DNA of 58,010 nt, from NCBI GenBank assembly GCA_014729775.1, contig WJJJ01000005.1, forward strand, positions 1 through 58,010. The letters run 5' to 3'. This DNA is from Candidatus Omnitrophota bacterium. GTDB lineage: Bacteria; Omnitrophota; Gorgyraeia; Duberdicusellales; 4484-171. Both the position numbers and the translations under genes were made by a program. Shown here in pieces: positions 35,572-43,740 of this stretch. The stretch's first letter is position 1; each line of letters opens with the position of its first letter. The notes beneath the pieces are model-generated. The model had not been told where the DNA came from. It saw only the letters and a program-made list of their open reading frames with translations, and did not search any database.

Positions 35572-36126
35572 ATGAAAAAAGCAATGGTATTACTGGCTCC
35601 GGGATTTGAAGAGATCGAAGCAGCGACCGTAATCGATATCCTCCGCCGGGCGGGAATCGACGTCACGGTCGCAGGAGTGGGAGCAGGGGAGATCACCGGC
35701 TCGCGGAAAGTCCGGATTCTTCCCGACGCCCGGGCTGAGGAGCTCGAACTCACCCAGTATGACGCCTGCGTACTTCCCGGAGGAATGCCGGGCGCGTCGA
35801 ATCTTGCGGCATCGGACCAGGTGAAGAGAATCCTTCTTCATCTGCACCGTCAAGAAAAGCTCATCGGCGCCATTTGCGCAGCTCCGGCGGTAGTGCTGGC
35901 ACCGCTGGGCATCCTGGACGGCAAAGCGGCCACGTGTTATCCGGGTATGGAGGAAAAATTCACCGAAACTACCACTCACCAGGAACAACCGGTAGTCAGA
36001 GACGGCCACCTGATTACCAGCCGGGGCCCCGGCACTGCGCTCGCATTCGCGCTGACCCTGGTGGATGCGCTTGCCGGGAGAGAAACAAAAGAACACATTG
36101 CCGAAGCCACGCTGTTTGGAGGATGA
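35572..36126 (+). CDS. DJ-1/PfpI family protein
   Basis: A 184-residue class I glutamine amidotransferase-like protein of the DJ-1/YajL branch. MVLLAPGFEEIEAATVIDILRR carries the conserved Glu, LIGAICAAPAVVLAPLGIL the nucleophile-elbow cysteine, and PVVRDGHLITSRGPGTALAFAL the C-terminal motif. Members act in protein or glyoxal damage repair or as redox-sensitive chaperones. It is one of two plus-strand genes in the window and has its own promoter at 35523-35550 and an AGGAGG site. Confidence 0.92.
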   Translation: MKKAMVLLAPGFEEIEAATVIDILRRAGIDVTVAGVGAGEITGSRKVRILPDARAEELELTQYDACVLPGGMPGASNLAASDQVKRILLHLHRQEKLIGAICAAPAVVLAPLGILDGKAATCYPGMEEKFTETTTHQEQPVVRDGHLITSRGPGTALAFALTLVDALAGRETKEHIAEATLFGG

Positions 36127-36240
36127 GCGCCCAAGGAAAAGAAGCAGGGATCAGAGAAAAAAAAGAAAATCAAAGAGTTGAATACACACACCGAGACACT
36201 TGGTTGTTGCCAAAAGAAATTGCCGCAACCAACACCACGG

Positions 36241-36627
36241 TTATTCGAGAAAACAGCGGCGGAATTCCTCCGAATCCCACTCGCCCTGCAGACGCCCAGG
36301 TTCTGAATGGTTCCACACGTACGTCCACGCCGGGCGCGGACCATTTTCGCTGAGGACTTTTACCCATTTCCGGGTATATTCCCCACCTTCGTATTGGTCG
36401 ATTTTACGTAATGTAGCCTCATCGATCCCGGACACCAGCAAACCCTGCACTACTCCCTTCTCCTTGACGACGGCCGGATAGGGATCCTCTGTCTGGTCGC
36501 CGCGCACGCGGTAACGGCGGTAACCTTGCAGTCGGGCCGGCCGTGCAGGAAACGTTTTGCCTGTAACGTTCCGCATTATTTCCGGAAATTGCAAAGTACC
36601 GTACACAAAAAGAGAATATGTGTTCAT
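36241..36627 (-). CDS. Gamma-glutamylcyclotransferase-like (AIG2) protein
   Basis: A 128-residue protein of the GGCT/AIG2 fold. SLFVYGTLQFPEIM is the conserved YGTL loop, LQGYRRYRVRG follows, and VVQGLLVSGIDEATLRKIDQYEG contains the conserved acidic residue and DxYEG pattern. Such enzymes release 5-oxoproline from gamma-glutamyl compounds. ATG 36627 lacks a good ribosome site. It converges with the DJ-1 gene, with 114 bases between that include an imperfect TTGGTTG/CAACCAA hairpin near 36200. Confidence 0.85.
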   Translation of the reverse strand: MNTYSLFVYGTLQFPEIMRNVTGKTFPARPARLQGYRRYRVRGDQTEDPYPAVVKEKGVVQGLLVSGIDEATLRKIDQYEGGEYTRKWVKVLSENGPRPAWTYVWNHSEPGRLQGEWDSEEFRRCFLE

Positions 36628-36821
36628 GCTCGGTTGAAAGGGTTATCCCGAAAGGGTAAAGATCTTTCCGATCCGGCACGAATGCCGGTAGGCGCATTCA
36701 AGCAGCACGACCAATAGTTTCATAGGAAATAACACCCGGGTCAATTTCCAGAAACCAGACGCAACCACCGCTGCGCCCCCGCAAAAAGCGCCCCAATTCA
36801 CCCTCCCCCCATCCAACCCAA

Positions 36822-36951
36822 GTTAACCTACGCGGTTGAACTTGTTAACCTACGCGGTTGAACTCGGGATGAGGTGCAATTTTACCAGGTAAATCAAGAA
36901 AACCTCTGAGTTAACCTACGCGGTTGAACTTGTTAACCTACGCGGTTGAAC
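36822..36951. repeat. Two dimers of a 20-base palindromic repeat
   Basis: Four copies of GTTAACCTACGCGGTTGAAC: 36822-36841, 36844-36863, 36910-36929 and 36932-36951. Within each dimer the units are separated by TT; the two dimers are 46 bases apart. Each unit is itself a near-perfect inverted repeat (GTTAACC/GGTTGAAC around TACGC). The last copy supplies the stop codon of the lipoprotein gene at 36938. The rest of 36628-36821 shows no gene. Confidence 0.85.
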
Positions 36952-37357
36952 GCAGGTTATGGGGATGATCCGGAGATGAGCCGGGGATGTTCCGGGGATG
37001 TTCCGGGGATGAGCCGGGAACGGTGCGAATCTGCTCAAGAAAGAAAGGAACCCCCCACATGTATTGTGTAATCACATCCCGTTTTTGATATCCGCGGAAG
37101 CGTATCGAAAGGCCGTCGGTTTCGAACCGCTCCGGAAGATTCAGGGGCAACAGACGCGCTCCCCCGTCTGTCACGATCCCGTAAAACCCGCCCTCCAGGG
37201 ACACATACCTGACGGTGCCCCGCAGGGCAGGGGCCTCTTCAGACAGCCATCGGGGACCCCGCAGCGGGACACACGCGCTCAGCACTGCCGCGCCGCAAAG
37301 CAAAAGTATTCCGATGTTACGCCGATGAACACTGCTGCGGCGGATGATGCCGTTCAT
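36938..37357 (-). CDS. Small lipoprotein with an 11-residue tail repeat
   Basis: A 139-residue exported lipoprotein: basic start, hydrophobic core GILLLCGAAVLSAC with the lipobox LSAC (Cys29). The mature part (about 45-108) contains RGTVRYVSLEGGFYGIVTDGG and LNLPERFETDGLSIRF, a pattern I have seen in uncharacterised small lipoproteins. The tail PGSSPEHPRNI PGSSPDHPHNL is an 11-residue repeat encoded by an 11-base tandem repeat, and the stop codon lies inside a palindromic repeat unit. The start overlaps the membrane-protein gene upstream by 41 bases. Function unknown. Confidence 0.65.
   Translation of the reverse strand: MNGIIRRSSVHRRNIGILLLCGAAVLSACVPLRGPRWLSEEAPALRGTVRYVSLEGGFYGIVTDGGARLLPLNLPERFETDGLSIRFRGYQKRDVITQYMWGVPFFLEQIRTVPGSSPEHPRNIPGSSPDHPHNLRSTA
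36965..37019. repeat. 11-base tandem repeat in a coding region
   Basis: Five consecutive degenerate 11-base units, ATGAKCCGGRG / ATGTTCCGGGG on the plus strand. Because 11 is not a multiple of 3, three units encode 11 residues, producing the repeated tail of the overlapping lipoprotein. Gain or loss of one unit would shift its reading frame. Confidence 0.7.
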
Positions 37358-37841
37358 AATGATATATTCCTCCCTGCACCGCGATCCCGAGTACTGAAAA
37401 CACTATAAATAGGGGTAGCAAGTACGCATCGGCCGCCGGAAAGGATTCGGTACACAGCGCGGCCCCGACGAAAGAACTGATTACAATCAACGCCCAGTCA
37501 AAGACCATCACCATAACGATAAGCCCCGCCAGACCGGCCGCGAGAGACCAGAACAGCTCTCCCCGGCTCACCGTTCCGGTAAGCGCATTCATGGCCGAAA
37601 GAGACAGAGAGACCCCGCCGAAAAACCCGGCCGCGCCCACGGCAAGCCACTGGAAAAATACCGCCAGCAGAATCCCCGCGATCCCCAATATCAGCGCCAA
37701 TACCAGCGTCGGCATAGATCCTTCCGGAAACAAACGAATTCCCCATTGCCATCCGGCAATAAAACCCGTCACTCCGACAAAGAGCCAAAACAGTTTTCGG
37801 CCAAACAGTAAAACAACCGTTCCGGTCAATAGGTTAATCAT
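37317..37841 (-). CDS. Small multi-pass membrane protein
   Basis: A 174-residue membrane protein with about six hydrophobic segments rich in Gly and Ala (LFGRKLFWLFVGVTGFIAGW, LVLALILGIAGILLAVFFQW, LAVGAAGFFGGVSLSLSA, SLAAGLAGLIVMVMVF, WALIVISSFVGAALC, LPLFIVFSVLGIAVQGGIY). The pattern fits DUF4203-like small membrane proteins of unknown role. ATG 37841 follows GAGAGGGAG. It overlaps the downstream lipoprotein gene, indicating one transcript. Confidence 0.7.
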   Translation of the reverse strand: MINLLTGTVVLLFGRKLFWLFVGVTGFIAGWQWGIRLFPEGSMPTLVLALILGIAGILLAVFFQWLAVGAAGFFGGVSLSLSAMNALTGTVSRGELFWSLAAGLAGLIVMVMVFDWALIVISSFVGAALCTESFPAADAYLLPLFIVFSVLGIAVQGGIYHYERHHPPQQCSSA

Positions 37842-37862
37842 CTTTCTCCCTCTCTTTTCCGG

Positions 37863-38408
37863 TTATTTCTCGTAGGGACAGGACTTTTTTCGGTAGTAAT
37901 CCTGGTGATACTCTTCCGCGGGATAAAAGGGAGCAGCAGGAAGGACCTCGGTAACCACCGGACGGGAAAACCTACCCGACGCGTCCAGTTTTTTCTTGGA
38001 CTGCTCCGCCTGATTTCGCTGCTCCTCATTCAAATAAAATATAGCGGTGGTATATTGTGATCCACGGTCCACCGACTGCCCACCGGTATCAGTAGGATCA
38101 ATTTGCCTCCAGTAAATATCCAGCAGACGCGAATAAGGGATCTGTTCCGGATCATATATCACCTTGACCGCTTCCCGGTGACCGGTTGTGCCCGACGATA
38201 CCTGGGCATAGGTCGGGTTCTTCACGCTTCCGCCGGTATACCCGGAAACCGCTTCTTGGACTCCCGGCTCGTTCTGGAACGCTTCCTCTAATCCCCAAAA
38301 ACATCCTCCGGCAAAAATCGCGGTATTCATTTTTTGCTCCTTTTCTTCAACCGCAACGGCACTCGCCGCCCACCCCATGACCGCCAGGACTATCCACAGA
38401 TATTTCAT
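37863..38408 (-). CDS. msrA: Exported peptide methionine sulfoxide reductase MsrA
   Basis: A 181-residue MsrA that reduces methionine-S-sulfoxide. [11 protein letters not shown] carries the nucleophilic cysteine in the GCFWG motif, with [24 protein letters not shown] and [11 protein letters not shown] following, and [10 protein letters not shown] near the end. An N-terminal signal peptide (about 1-20, ending ASAVAVEE) sends it to the periplasm, unlike most cytoplasmic MsrA. ATG 38408 follows GAGGGG; an upstream GTG at 38420 is less likely. The gene is 22 bases upstream of the small membrane protein gene. Confidence 0.92.
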   Translation of the reverse strand: MKYLWIVLAVMGWAASAVAVEEKEQKMNTAIFAGGCFWGLEEAFQNEPGVQEAVSGYTGGSVKNPTYAQVSSGTTGHREAVKVIYDPEQIPYSRLLDIYWRQIDPTDTGGQSVDRGSQYTTAIFYLNEEQRNQAEQSKKKLDASGRFSRPVVTEVLPAAPFYPAEEYHQDYYRKKSCPYEK

Positions 38409-38511
38409 TCTACCCCTCACTTTTCAGTATACAATCACGCGGGCATACACCAAGGGACGGTTTCGCCTTATTATTGACTTTTTTCTTATTCCCCTTCGTT
38501 CCAGGAAGGGC

Positions 38512-38904
38512 TCATTCTCCGGAAGCGGGCTTCCGGTGCGCCAGAATCTGCTTGAGGGATTCAATGAGACGGCTGGCGTCTGATTTCGAAAGCTCAGCCG
38601 GACTTTCTTTATGATAATATTTACGGATAAAATTATGCAAATGATCCCGGTCCCATCCCAGACGCCGGATAAGTGAATCAATGTACATTTTCTGCCGGAA
38701 GGTCATCCCAAACCGGTTCACGCGATAGTACTTACTCCTGACGAAATACCGCATCAGCGCGGAGAACTGTTGTTCGGTCAGCTCGCTCGCACTGCGCACA
38801 CCGGCAACCCGTTCGAGGATATTCCTGTATTCCCGGTCGGAAAGACCGACTTCCTTTTTGATGATATGAATAAGGGCGAGTTTTTTATTGCTTATCCGGG
38901 CCAT
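38512..38904 (-). CDS. GemA-like (DUF1018, Mu gp16) protein
   Basis: A 130-residue protein with the pattern of phage regulatory protein GemA: NKKLALIHIIKKEVGLSDREYRNIL, then RSASELTEQQFSALMRYF, then FRQKMYIDSLIRRLGWDRDHLHNFI and SPAELSKSDASRLIESLKQIL. GemA in phage Mu affects host gene expression and DNA topology. No other phage gene is nearby, so this is probably a solitary, domesticated copy. ATG 38904 follows GGAG by 7 bases and overlaps the PrmA-like gene by 20 bases, suggesting shared transcription. Confidence 0.75.
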   Translation of the reverse strand: MARISNKKLALIHIIKKEVGLSDREYRNILERVAGVRSASELTEQQFSALMRYFVRSKYYRVNRFGMTFRQKMYIDSLIRRLGWDRDHLHNFIRKYYHKESPAELSKSDASRLIESLKQILAHRKPASGE

Positions 38905-39778
38905 CCTTCTTCTCCTGCCTCTCGTCCGAATCCCGACGAAACAGGAAGGAGTGCCATCCTTCGTCCTCCCGTACTTCGATCAGCGAGAGGCCGCGCTCGT
39001 CGAACTCCTGCGCGAACCGCCGCGCGCTGACCCGGGAAATTCCGGAAACCGCCAGCAAGCCTCCGGCAGCAACCGCACTTACGATCTTCTCGCGTTCGCG
39101 GATCAGATCATCGGTCAGCAGATTTGCCGCGACAAAATCAAACCGCGGAAGCGACATTCGGGAAAATTCGCCGTGACGCAGAGTACCCTCATAAAGCCCG
39201 TTTCGGGAAAAGTTCTCGGCAGCGGCAGCAACCGCATCCCGGTCACAGTCTATGGCGACAATCGTCCGTGCGCCATAGATCCAGGCCACGAGCGAAAGAA
39301 TCCCGGTGCCGGTGCCGATATCCAAAAATGAGCGATACGCTCCCCCGCACTTACGCAGAAACGCGCACACAGAGCGGGTGGTAGGATGAGTCCCGATCCC
39401 GAAACTGCTCGTGGAATCTATCTTTAATCGATGCGTACTATCCCGGTCGTCTTCACACCCGGACGGAACGACCAGAATATCCGGGGTCAGGAAGAACGGC
39501 ACAAAGAACTGTTTCCAGCGGGTCTGCCATTGGCCGGCATCCAGCCGCCGCACAGTCAACTCACACTCGGCGGGAAACAGGCGCGCACATGCGCTGTGCA
39601 GCCGGTGCGCTTCACCCCCCCGTTCGCAAAACACGCTCAGCACCTTGGTGCCCCTGACGTCGGTTTCCACTACGCGCACAAGATCAATTTCCGCGATGAC
39701 AAACTGGTCCATCAACGAGAGAATCGCCGTGTCTTCAGGCACCGCACACCTTAATTCATAAATCGTTTTGCCGGCCAT
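38885..39778 (-). CDS. prmA: Ribosomal protein L11 methyltransferase PrmA-like
   Basis: A 297-residue SAM methyltransferase. The N-terminal 120 residues include a substrate-recognition-like ferredoxin fold, then RLKIDSTSSFGIGTHPTTRSVCAF matches the PrmA GTHxTT motif, FLDIGTGTGILSLVAWIYG is motif I, AIDCDRDAVAAAAEN motif II and DFVAANLLTDDL the NL motif near the catalytic site. PrmA trimethylates L11 in the ribosome. The family start uses ATG 39778; a GTG precedes it. It overlaps the GemA-like gene downstream. Confidence 0.85.
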   Translation of the reverse strand: MAGKTIYELRCAVPEDTAILSLMDQFVIAEIDLVRVVETDVRGTKVLSVFCERGGEAHRLHSACARLFPAECELTVRRLDAGQWQTRWKQFFVPFFLTPDILVVPSGCEDDRDSTHRLKIDSTSSFGIGTHPTTRSVCAFLRKCGGAYRSFLDIGTGTGILSLVAWIYGARTIVAIDCDRDAVAAAAENFSRNGLYEGTLRHGEFSRMSLPRFDFVAANLLTDDLIREREKIVSAVAAGGLLAVSGISRVSARRFAQEFDERGLSLIEVREDEGWHSFLFRRDSDERQEKKDGPDKQ

Positions 39779-39799
39779 CACACATTTTTGAAGCGCCGT

Positions 39800-40573
39800 T
39801 CAGCGCAAGATCCGAAGCATTGAATCGTGGATATGAGCATTGGAAGCAACGAGGTATGACTTTTTACGCGGATTCGGCAATCCCCCTTCTTTGTTGGTGA
39901 CTTTTCCGCCGGCTTCGTGCACGATACACATCCCGGCGGCATAATCCCAGGGACTGAGTTCGAATTCCCAAAAACCCGATGCCCGCCCGCAGGCGATATA
40001 ACACAGATCGAGCGCTGCCGCGCCGAGCCGGCGCAATCCCCGGATCTTTGATTGGAAAAATTTACGGATATCGTTGAGTGTTTCTTCCATTTCCGGACCG
40101 CGGCTGTAATAAAATCCGGTGATCAGCAGCCCTTCCTGCAGATCCTTCACCGGACTTACCCGGATCGGCTTTCCGTTAAGAAACGCTCCTTGCCCTTTTT
40201 CCGCGGTGAATAATTCGTCGCGACTCACGTCATAAATCACGCCGAGGATCACTTCATCCTGACACATCAACGCGATCGAAACGCAAAAAATCGGCAGACG
40301 ACAGGCAAAATTATTGGTCCCGTCCAGCGGATCGATCACCCAACGGTACGGAGAATCGGTCGCAGGATAATGATTTTCTTCCGCGAGAATATTATAATCG
40401 TGAAAATCACGGCGCAGAACGGATACCACTTCCTTTTCAGCTTCGGTATCCGCGTCCGTCACCAGATCATAGCTGGAACTCTTGGTGCTGATCCGAAAAT
40501 TCGTTTCGAAATGCTTGGCGTGTACCGCTCCGGCTTTCCGCGCCGCCTCGATCGCACATTCTATATGTTTCAT
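39800..40573 (-). CDS. Inositol monophosphatase family protein
   Basis: A 257-residue lithium-sensitive phosphatase fold of the SuhB/IMPase group. DLVTDADTEAEKEVV provides a metal-binding Asp, NILAEENHY the Glu, WVIDPLDGTNNF the WIDPLDGT signature, and WEFELSPWDYAAGMCIVHEAGG the C-terminal WDxAAG motif. Substrates may be inositol phosphate, NADP or a sugar bisphosphate. ATG 40573 has no ribosome site; a consensus promoter ends 8 bases upstream, so the message is probably leaderless. Confidence 0.9.
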   Translation of the reverse strand: MKHIECAIEAARKAGAVHAKHFETNFRISTKSSSYDLVTDADTEAEKEVVSVLRRDFHDYNILAEENHYPATDSPYRWVIDPLDGTNNFACRLPIFCVSIALMCQDEVILGVIYDVSRDELFTAEKGQGAFLNGKPIRVSPVKDLQEGLLITGFYYSRGPEMEETLNDIRKFFQSKIRGLRRLGAAALDLCYIACGRASGFWEFELSPWDYAAGMCIVHEAGGKVTNKEGGLPNPRKKSYLVASNAHIHDSMLRILR

Positions 40574-40581
40574 ATTCAGCA

Positions 40582-40610
40582 ACTATACACATATTTTACT
40601 TCTTTGTCAA
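40582..40610 (-). promoter_or_regulatory. Consensus sigma-70 promoter of the inositol-phosphatase gene
   Basis: Minus strand TTGACA (40605-40610), 17-base spacer, TATAGT (40582-40587). The start of transcription would fall near 40575, two bases from the ATG at 40573, so little or no leader is made. This agrees with the absence of a Shine-Dalgarno sequence. Confidence 0.75.
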
Positions 40611-40754
40611 AACCTTTCCCCCTTACGCAAGCAGCCCGCGCACCTTCGCGCGCGGGCCTCACCCTGCATCTATGTAATATTTAAGCAACATGAGCTTTTC
40701 TCATCCTGCACTCTCAGTTTACCCGTAGGAGCAGTGCAACACCAGTGACAGGAG

Positions 40755-41108
40755 CTACTTTTTATTGACTTTTCTCCGGAATATCCGGCAAAAGAAAGGT
40801 GAGCGCGCACAAAATGTGCGAAGTTTAAGTTCAAGCATGTCCAGACGGCGGGCGAGACGGGGCATGCGCGAGAGCAAAAGAGAAATCCCTAATATCCAAA
40901 ACAGCACCGCGGGCCCCGGCGTGACCGCGAGAATAAGCGCGATCACAAAACACACGCCCGCGCCCACCGCGACCGCGAGATGGACGATCAGGCGCTCTTT
41001 GCGGTGATAGATGCGGTAATACGACTGAAACCTAGCGCCGGGACTGCCGGCACGGATCACCTGCCACCGCCGCCGCGCGGTTGACTTCATCCTGCGAAAC
41101 CAGGACAC
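40755..41108 (-). CDS. Small membrane protein, PGPGW family-like
   Basis: 117 residues with a basic N-terminus, two membrane segments (about 42-62 and 66-82) around TPGPAVLFWILGISLLLSR, then a basic C-terminal tail ending KVNKK. The TPGP-W loop fits the PGPGW transmembrane family of unknown role. The likely start is GTG 41108, with GGAG 8 bases upstream; that site overlaps the stop region of the small gene upstream. It is the last gene of the NfeD-FloA transcript. Confidence 0.7.
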   Translation of the reverse strand: MSWFRRMKSTARRRWQVIRAGSPGARFQSYYRIYHRKERLIVHLAVAVGAGVCFVIALILAVTPGPAVLFWILGISLLLSRMPRLARRLDMLELKLRTFCARSPFFCRIFRRKVNKK

Positions 41109-41120
41109 CGCCGCCGCTCC

Positions 41121-41258
41121 TTACCGGCCCTGTCCCGCAAACATCCGCTCGGATCTGGGCGCATCCAGTATCTCTTTGAGCACTACCGCGTATTTCAGGT
41201 TGTCTTTGCGCAGCAACGCTCGCAGCTTCTTTTTAGTCTTCTTCCTGGTTCTGTCCAC
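41121..41258 (-). CDS. 45-residue basic small protein downstream of floA
   Basis: A short frame overlapping the floA 3' end by 26 bases, starting at GTG 41258 with GGAAG upstream. It reads [16 protein letters not shown], then [18 protein letters not shown] and a short tail ending GQGR. The composition (basic, then amphipathic helices) and the stop overlapping the AAGGAG site of the next gene argue for real translation. I cannot name a family. It fills what would otherwise be a gap in a compact operon. Confidence 0.5.
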   Translation of the reverse strand: MDRTRKKTKKKLRALLRKDNLKYAVVLKEILDAPRSERMFAGQGR

Positions 41259-42234
41259 GGCCTTCTTCCATTTCTGAGATAGATTTACGCATGTCGGTAT
41301 CGGACTGGATATTCTTCATCCGGTAATAATCCATCACGCCTAAATTCCCTCCGCGAAACGCCTCGGCTATCGCTTTCGGAATTTCCGCTTCGGCCAGTAC
41401 CACCTTGGCCCGGTTCTCTTCGATCCGCGCTCTCATCTCCTGTTCTTCGGCCACGGCCATCGCCCGCCGTTCCTCGGCTTTGGCTTGTGCGACCTTTTTA
41501 TCCGCCTCAGCCTGGGCCGCCTGCAGTTCCGAACCGATGTTCCTGCCGACATCGAGATCGGCGATATCAATGGAAAGAATTTCAAACGCTGTCCCGGAAT
41601 CAAGTCCTTTCTCAAGAACCCGTTTCGAGATCAGATCGGGATTCTCCAATACTTCCTGGTGAGTCTTTGCCGAGCCGATCGTCGTCACTATTCCTTCGCC
41701 GACCCGCGCGATAATCGTCTCCTCAGTCGCGCCGCCGATCAGCCGGTCAAGGTTGGCCCGGACCGTCACCCGGGCTTTCGCTTTCAACTGGATACCGTCT
41801 CCGGCAACCGCCTCGATGGTGTTTTTCCCCGAACTGTCCGAAGGGCAGTCGATGACTTTCGGATTTACGCTGGTCTGCACTGCCTCGAGCACGTTACGGC
41901 CGGCTAAGTCGATCGCCGCGGACTTACGGAACGTGAGAGGAATATTCGCTTTGCTCGCGGCGATTAAAGCCAACACCACGCTGTTGACGTTCCCCCCGGC
42001 AAGGAAATGTGCCTCCAACTCGGAGGAAGAGAGTTCCAGCCCGGCTTTAGTCGCCATGATCAACGCCTGGACGATCGTCGCCGGCGATACTTTCCTGAGT
42101 TTCATCCCGATCAGCGCTACAAAGGTAATTTTGACTCCCGACAACCGGGCGCGAAACCATAAACCAAAAAAAGAAATCAACAAGGTCAGCAGAAAAAAAA
42201 GAAACAGCGCGAGAATAAAGATCACAAAGTTCAT
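41233..42234 (-). CDS. floA: Flotillin-like protein FloA
   Basis: A 333-residue flotillin-like SPFH protein. A single N-terminal membrane hairpin (about 3-24), an SPFH domain starting around 30 ([17 protein letters not shown]), then the Ala/Glu-rich coiled coil [20 protein letters not shown] (near 240-280). FloA organises lipid rafts and is usually encoded with NfeD proteins, as here: NfeD ends four bases upstream. ATG 42234 follows AAAAGGGGG. The short C-terminal tail is acidic. Confidence 0.93.
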   Translation of the reverse strand: MNFVIFILALFLFFLLTLLISFFGLWFRARLSGVKITFVALIGMKLRKVSPATIVQALIMATKAGLELSSSELEAHFLAGGNVNSVVLALIAASKANIPLTFRKSAAIDLAGRNVLEAVQTSVNPKVIDCPSDSSGKNTIEAVAGDGIQLKAKARVTVRANLDRLIGGATEETIIARVGEGIVTTIGSAKTHQEVLENPDLISKRVLEKGLDSGTAFEILSIDIADLDVGRNIGSELQAAQAEADKKVAQAKAEERRAMAVAEEQEMRARIEENRAKVVLAEAEIPKAIAEAFRGGNLGVMDYYRMKNIQSDTDMRKSISEMEEGRGQNQEED

Positions 42235-42237
42235 GGA

Positions 42238-43680
42238 TTACCCCCTTTTGACTAAAATTCTGTTTCCGCTTATTTCAATGACTTTTACCCGTAAACCTTT
42301 TTCGATAAATCCTTCCGCGGAAACCGCGTCAAGCACATCATCGCCGAACTGCACCCGGCCCACGGGCCGCAAATCAGTATAAGCGCGTCCTTCTTTTCCA
42401 ATGGTCATCGTTTCCATCGCCGAAGGCGGAACCTGATAGCGCGGCCGTTCCTGTTCGGTAAGCAGAGCGAATTTACGTAAGCCGGGAATCTTATATAAAT
42501 AATTGAGCAGGGCGATCCCCCCGACTACTCCGGCGCACACACTGCCGAGGATCATGAGAACGGTTTTTTGCAGGGTGAAAAAATCCCACGGCTCCCGGGG
42601 AACGACATAAGGCGTGAGCGCGAAATACAACGAAACCAACACGCACACCAGGCCCGCGACCCCGGGCACCCCGAACCCCGGGACCACGAATATTTCAATC
42701 GCGATCAGTCCGACCCCCAGCACGAACAACAGGATGTCCGCCCATTGGGCCAGATCGGCCACGTAACGCCCGAAAAAGAACAGGGCAAAGCATAGTACGC
42801 CCACAGTTCCGGCCCAGCCGATTCCCGGATTCTGGAACTCAACCATCAGCAGCAGGAAACCCAGCGATAACAGCAGAGAACTCACGACCGCTCCGGTAAT
42901 GAAAGAAGCGAGCTGTTCCTGCCAGGTAGGAAATATTTCCTTTACCTGCACGCCGTCTAAACCAAGTTCTTTCGTTAAATCCGCCCGCGTCGCGACCACT
43001 AAAGACGCGATATCGAACTGTTCAGCCTGTTCGGCGGTTAAGTTCAACAATTTCCCTTTTGGTGACACGAGCTCTTTGCGCGTCACTTTCGCTCCCTGCA
43101 CGTTGTCGATCTGTCGGGTAGTCATATAACGGCTTACGCCGTCCACTTCAACCCGGTACACCTCGATATCTTTATCCACCATGGCCATGGCCAGCTGCGG
43201 CGGATAACCGTTCTGTTCGGCCAACGCCTGAAACTTCGCCCGCAAAGCGGACACATACTTCTCGCCAAGCGTTTTCCCTTTCCCGCTCACCGGCGCGGCC
43301 GAACCGATTGAACTCCCCCGGCGCATGATGATCTTGTCGCAGGCCAGCGCGATCAACGCGCCGGCGGACCAGGCGCTGTCCTCCACGTAGGCGCAGGAAG
43401 GAATATCCGACGCTGATTGGATGAGCTGCGCGATCTCGAGCGAGGCGTCGACGCGGCCGCCGAAGGTATCGATACCGAACAAAAGCAGATCGGCATCCCG
43501 GGACGAAGCTTCTTTTACCGCGCGCTGTACAAACCCGGCCATACCGTAGTTGATCTCACCGTGCACGGGAATATACACAACTCTCGATGATGAGGCGTAA
43601 GATGAACAGGCCGCAAAGAAAGGAAGGAGCACGGCACCGAGCCACCATATCAGCAATGTCCGGTATTTTTGATCATTCAT
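42238..43680 (-). CDS. NfeD-family membrane serine protease
   Basis: A 480-residue long-form NfeD protein. An N-terminal signal or lipobox-like region (FFAACSSYASS) is followed by a ClpP-like domain (about 30-230: GIDTFGGRVDASLEIAQLI, EDSAWSAGALIALACDKIIM with the likely nucleophile serine, SSIGSAAPV). Four or five membrane segments lie at about 258-410, and the C-terminal OB-fold NfeD domain at about 425-480 (GKEGRAYTDLRPVGRVQF, RGLRVKVIEISGNRILVKR). These proteins cleave stomatin/flotillin partners in other bacteria. ATG 43680 lacks a clear ribosome site. Confidence 0.88.
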   Translation of the reverse strand: MNDQKYRTLLIWWLGAVLLPFFAACSSYASSSRVVYIPVHGEINYGMAGFVQRAVKEASSRDADLLLFGIDTFGGRVDASLEIAQLIQSASDIPSCAYVEDSAWSAGALIALACDKIIMRRGSSIGSAAPVSGKGKTLGEKYVSALRAKFQALAEQNGYPPQLAMAMVDKDIEVYRVEVDGVSRYMTTRQIDNVQGAKVTRKELVSPKGKLLNLTAEQAEQFDIASLVVATRADLTKELGLDGVQVKEIFPTWQEQLASFITGAVVSSLLLSLGFLLLMVEFQNPGIGWAGTVGVLCFALFFFGRYVADLAQWADILLFVLGVGLIAIEIFVVPGFGVPGVAGLVCVLVSLYFALTPYVVPREPWDFFTLQKTVLMILGSVCAGVVGGIALLNYLYKIPGLRKFALLTEQERPRYQVPPSAMETMTIGKEGRAYTDLRPVGRVQFGDDVLDAVSAEGFIEKGLRVKVIEISGNRILVKRG

Positions 43681-43740
43681 GAATATCACGGTTGTACCGT
43701 CACTGCCGGGATCCTGATACCGGCAGTGCCTATACGCTCT

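Noticed and set aside
36822-36951. CRISPR array
   Set aside because: Units are 20 bases with a 2-base gap inside dimers and only one 46-base gap, and they recur far away in the opposite orientation; no cas genes are present.
40628-40655. Terminator from the GC-rich hairpin GCCCGCGC/GCGCGGGC
   Set aside because: The stem is strong but no T run follows on either strand.
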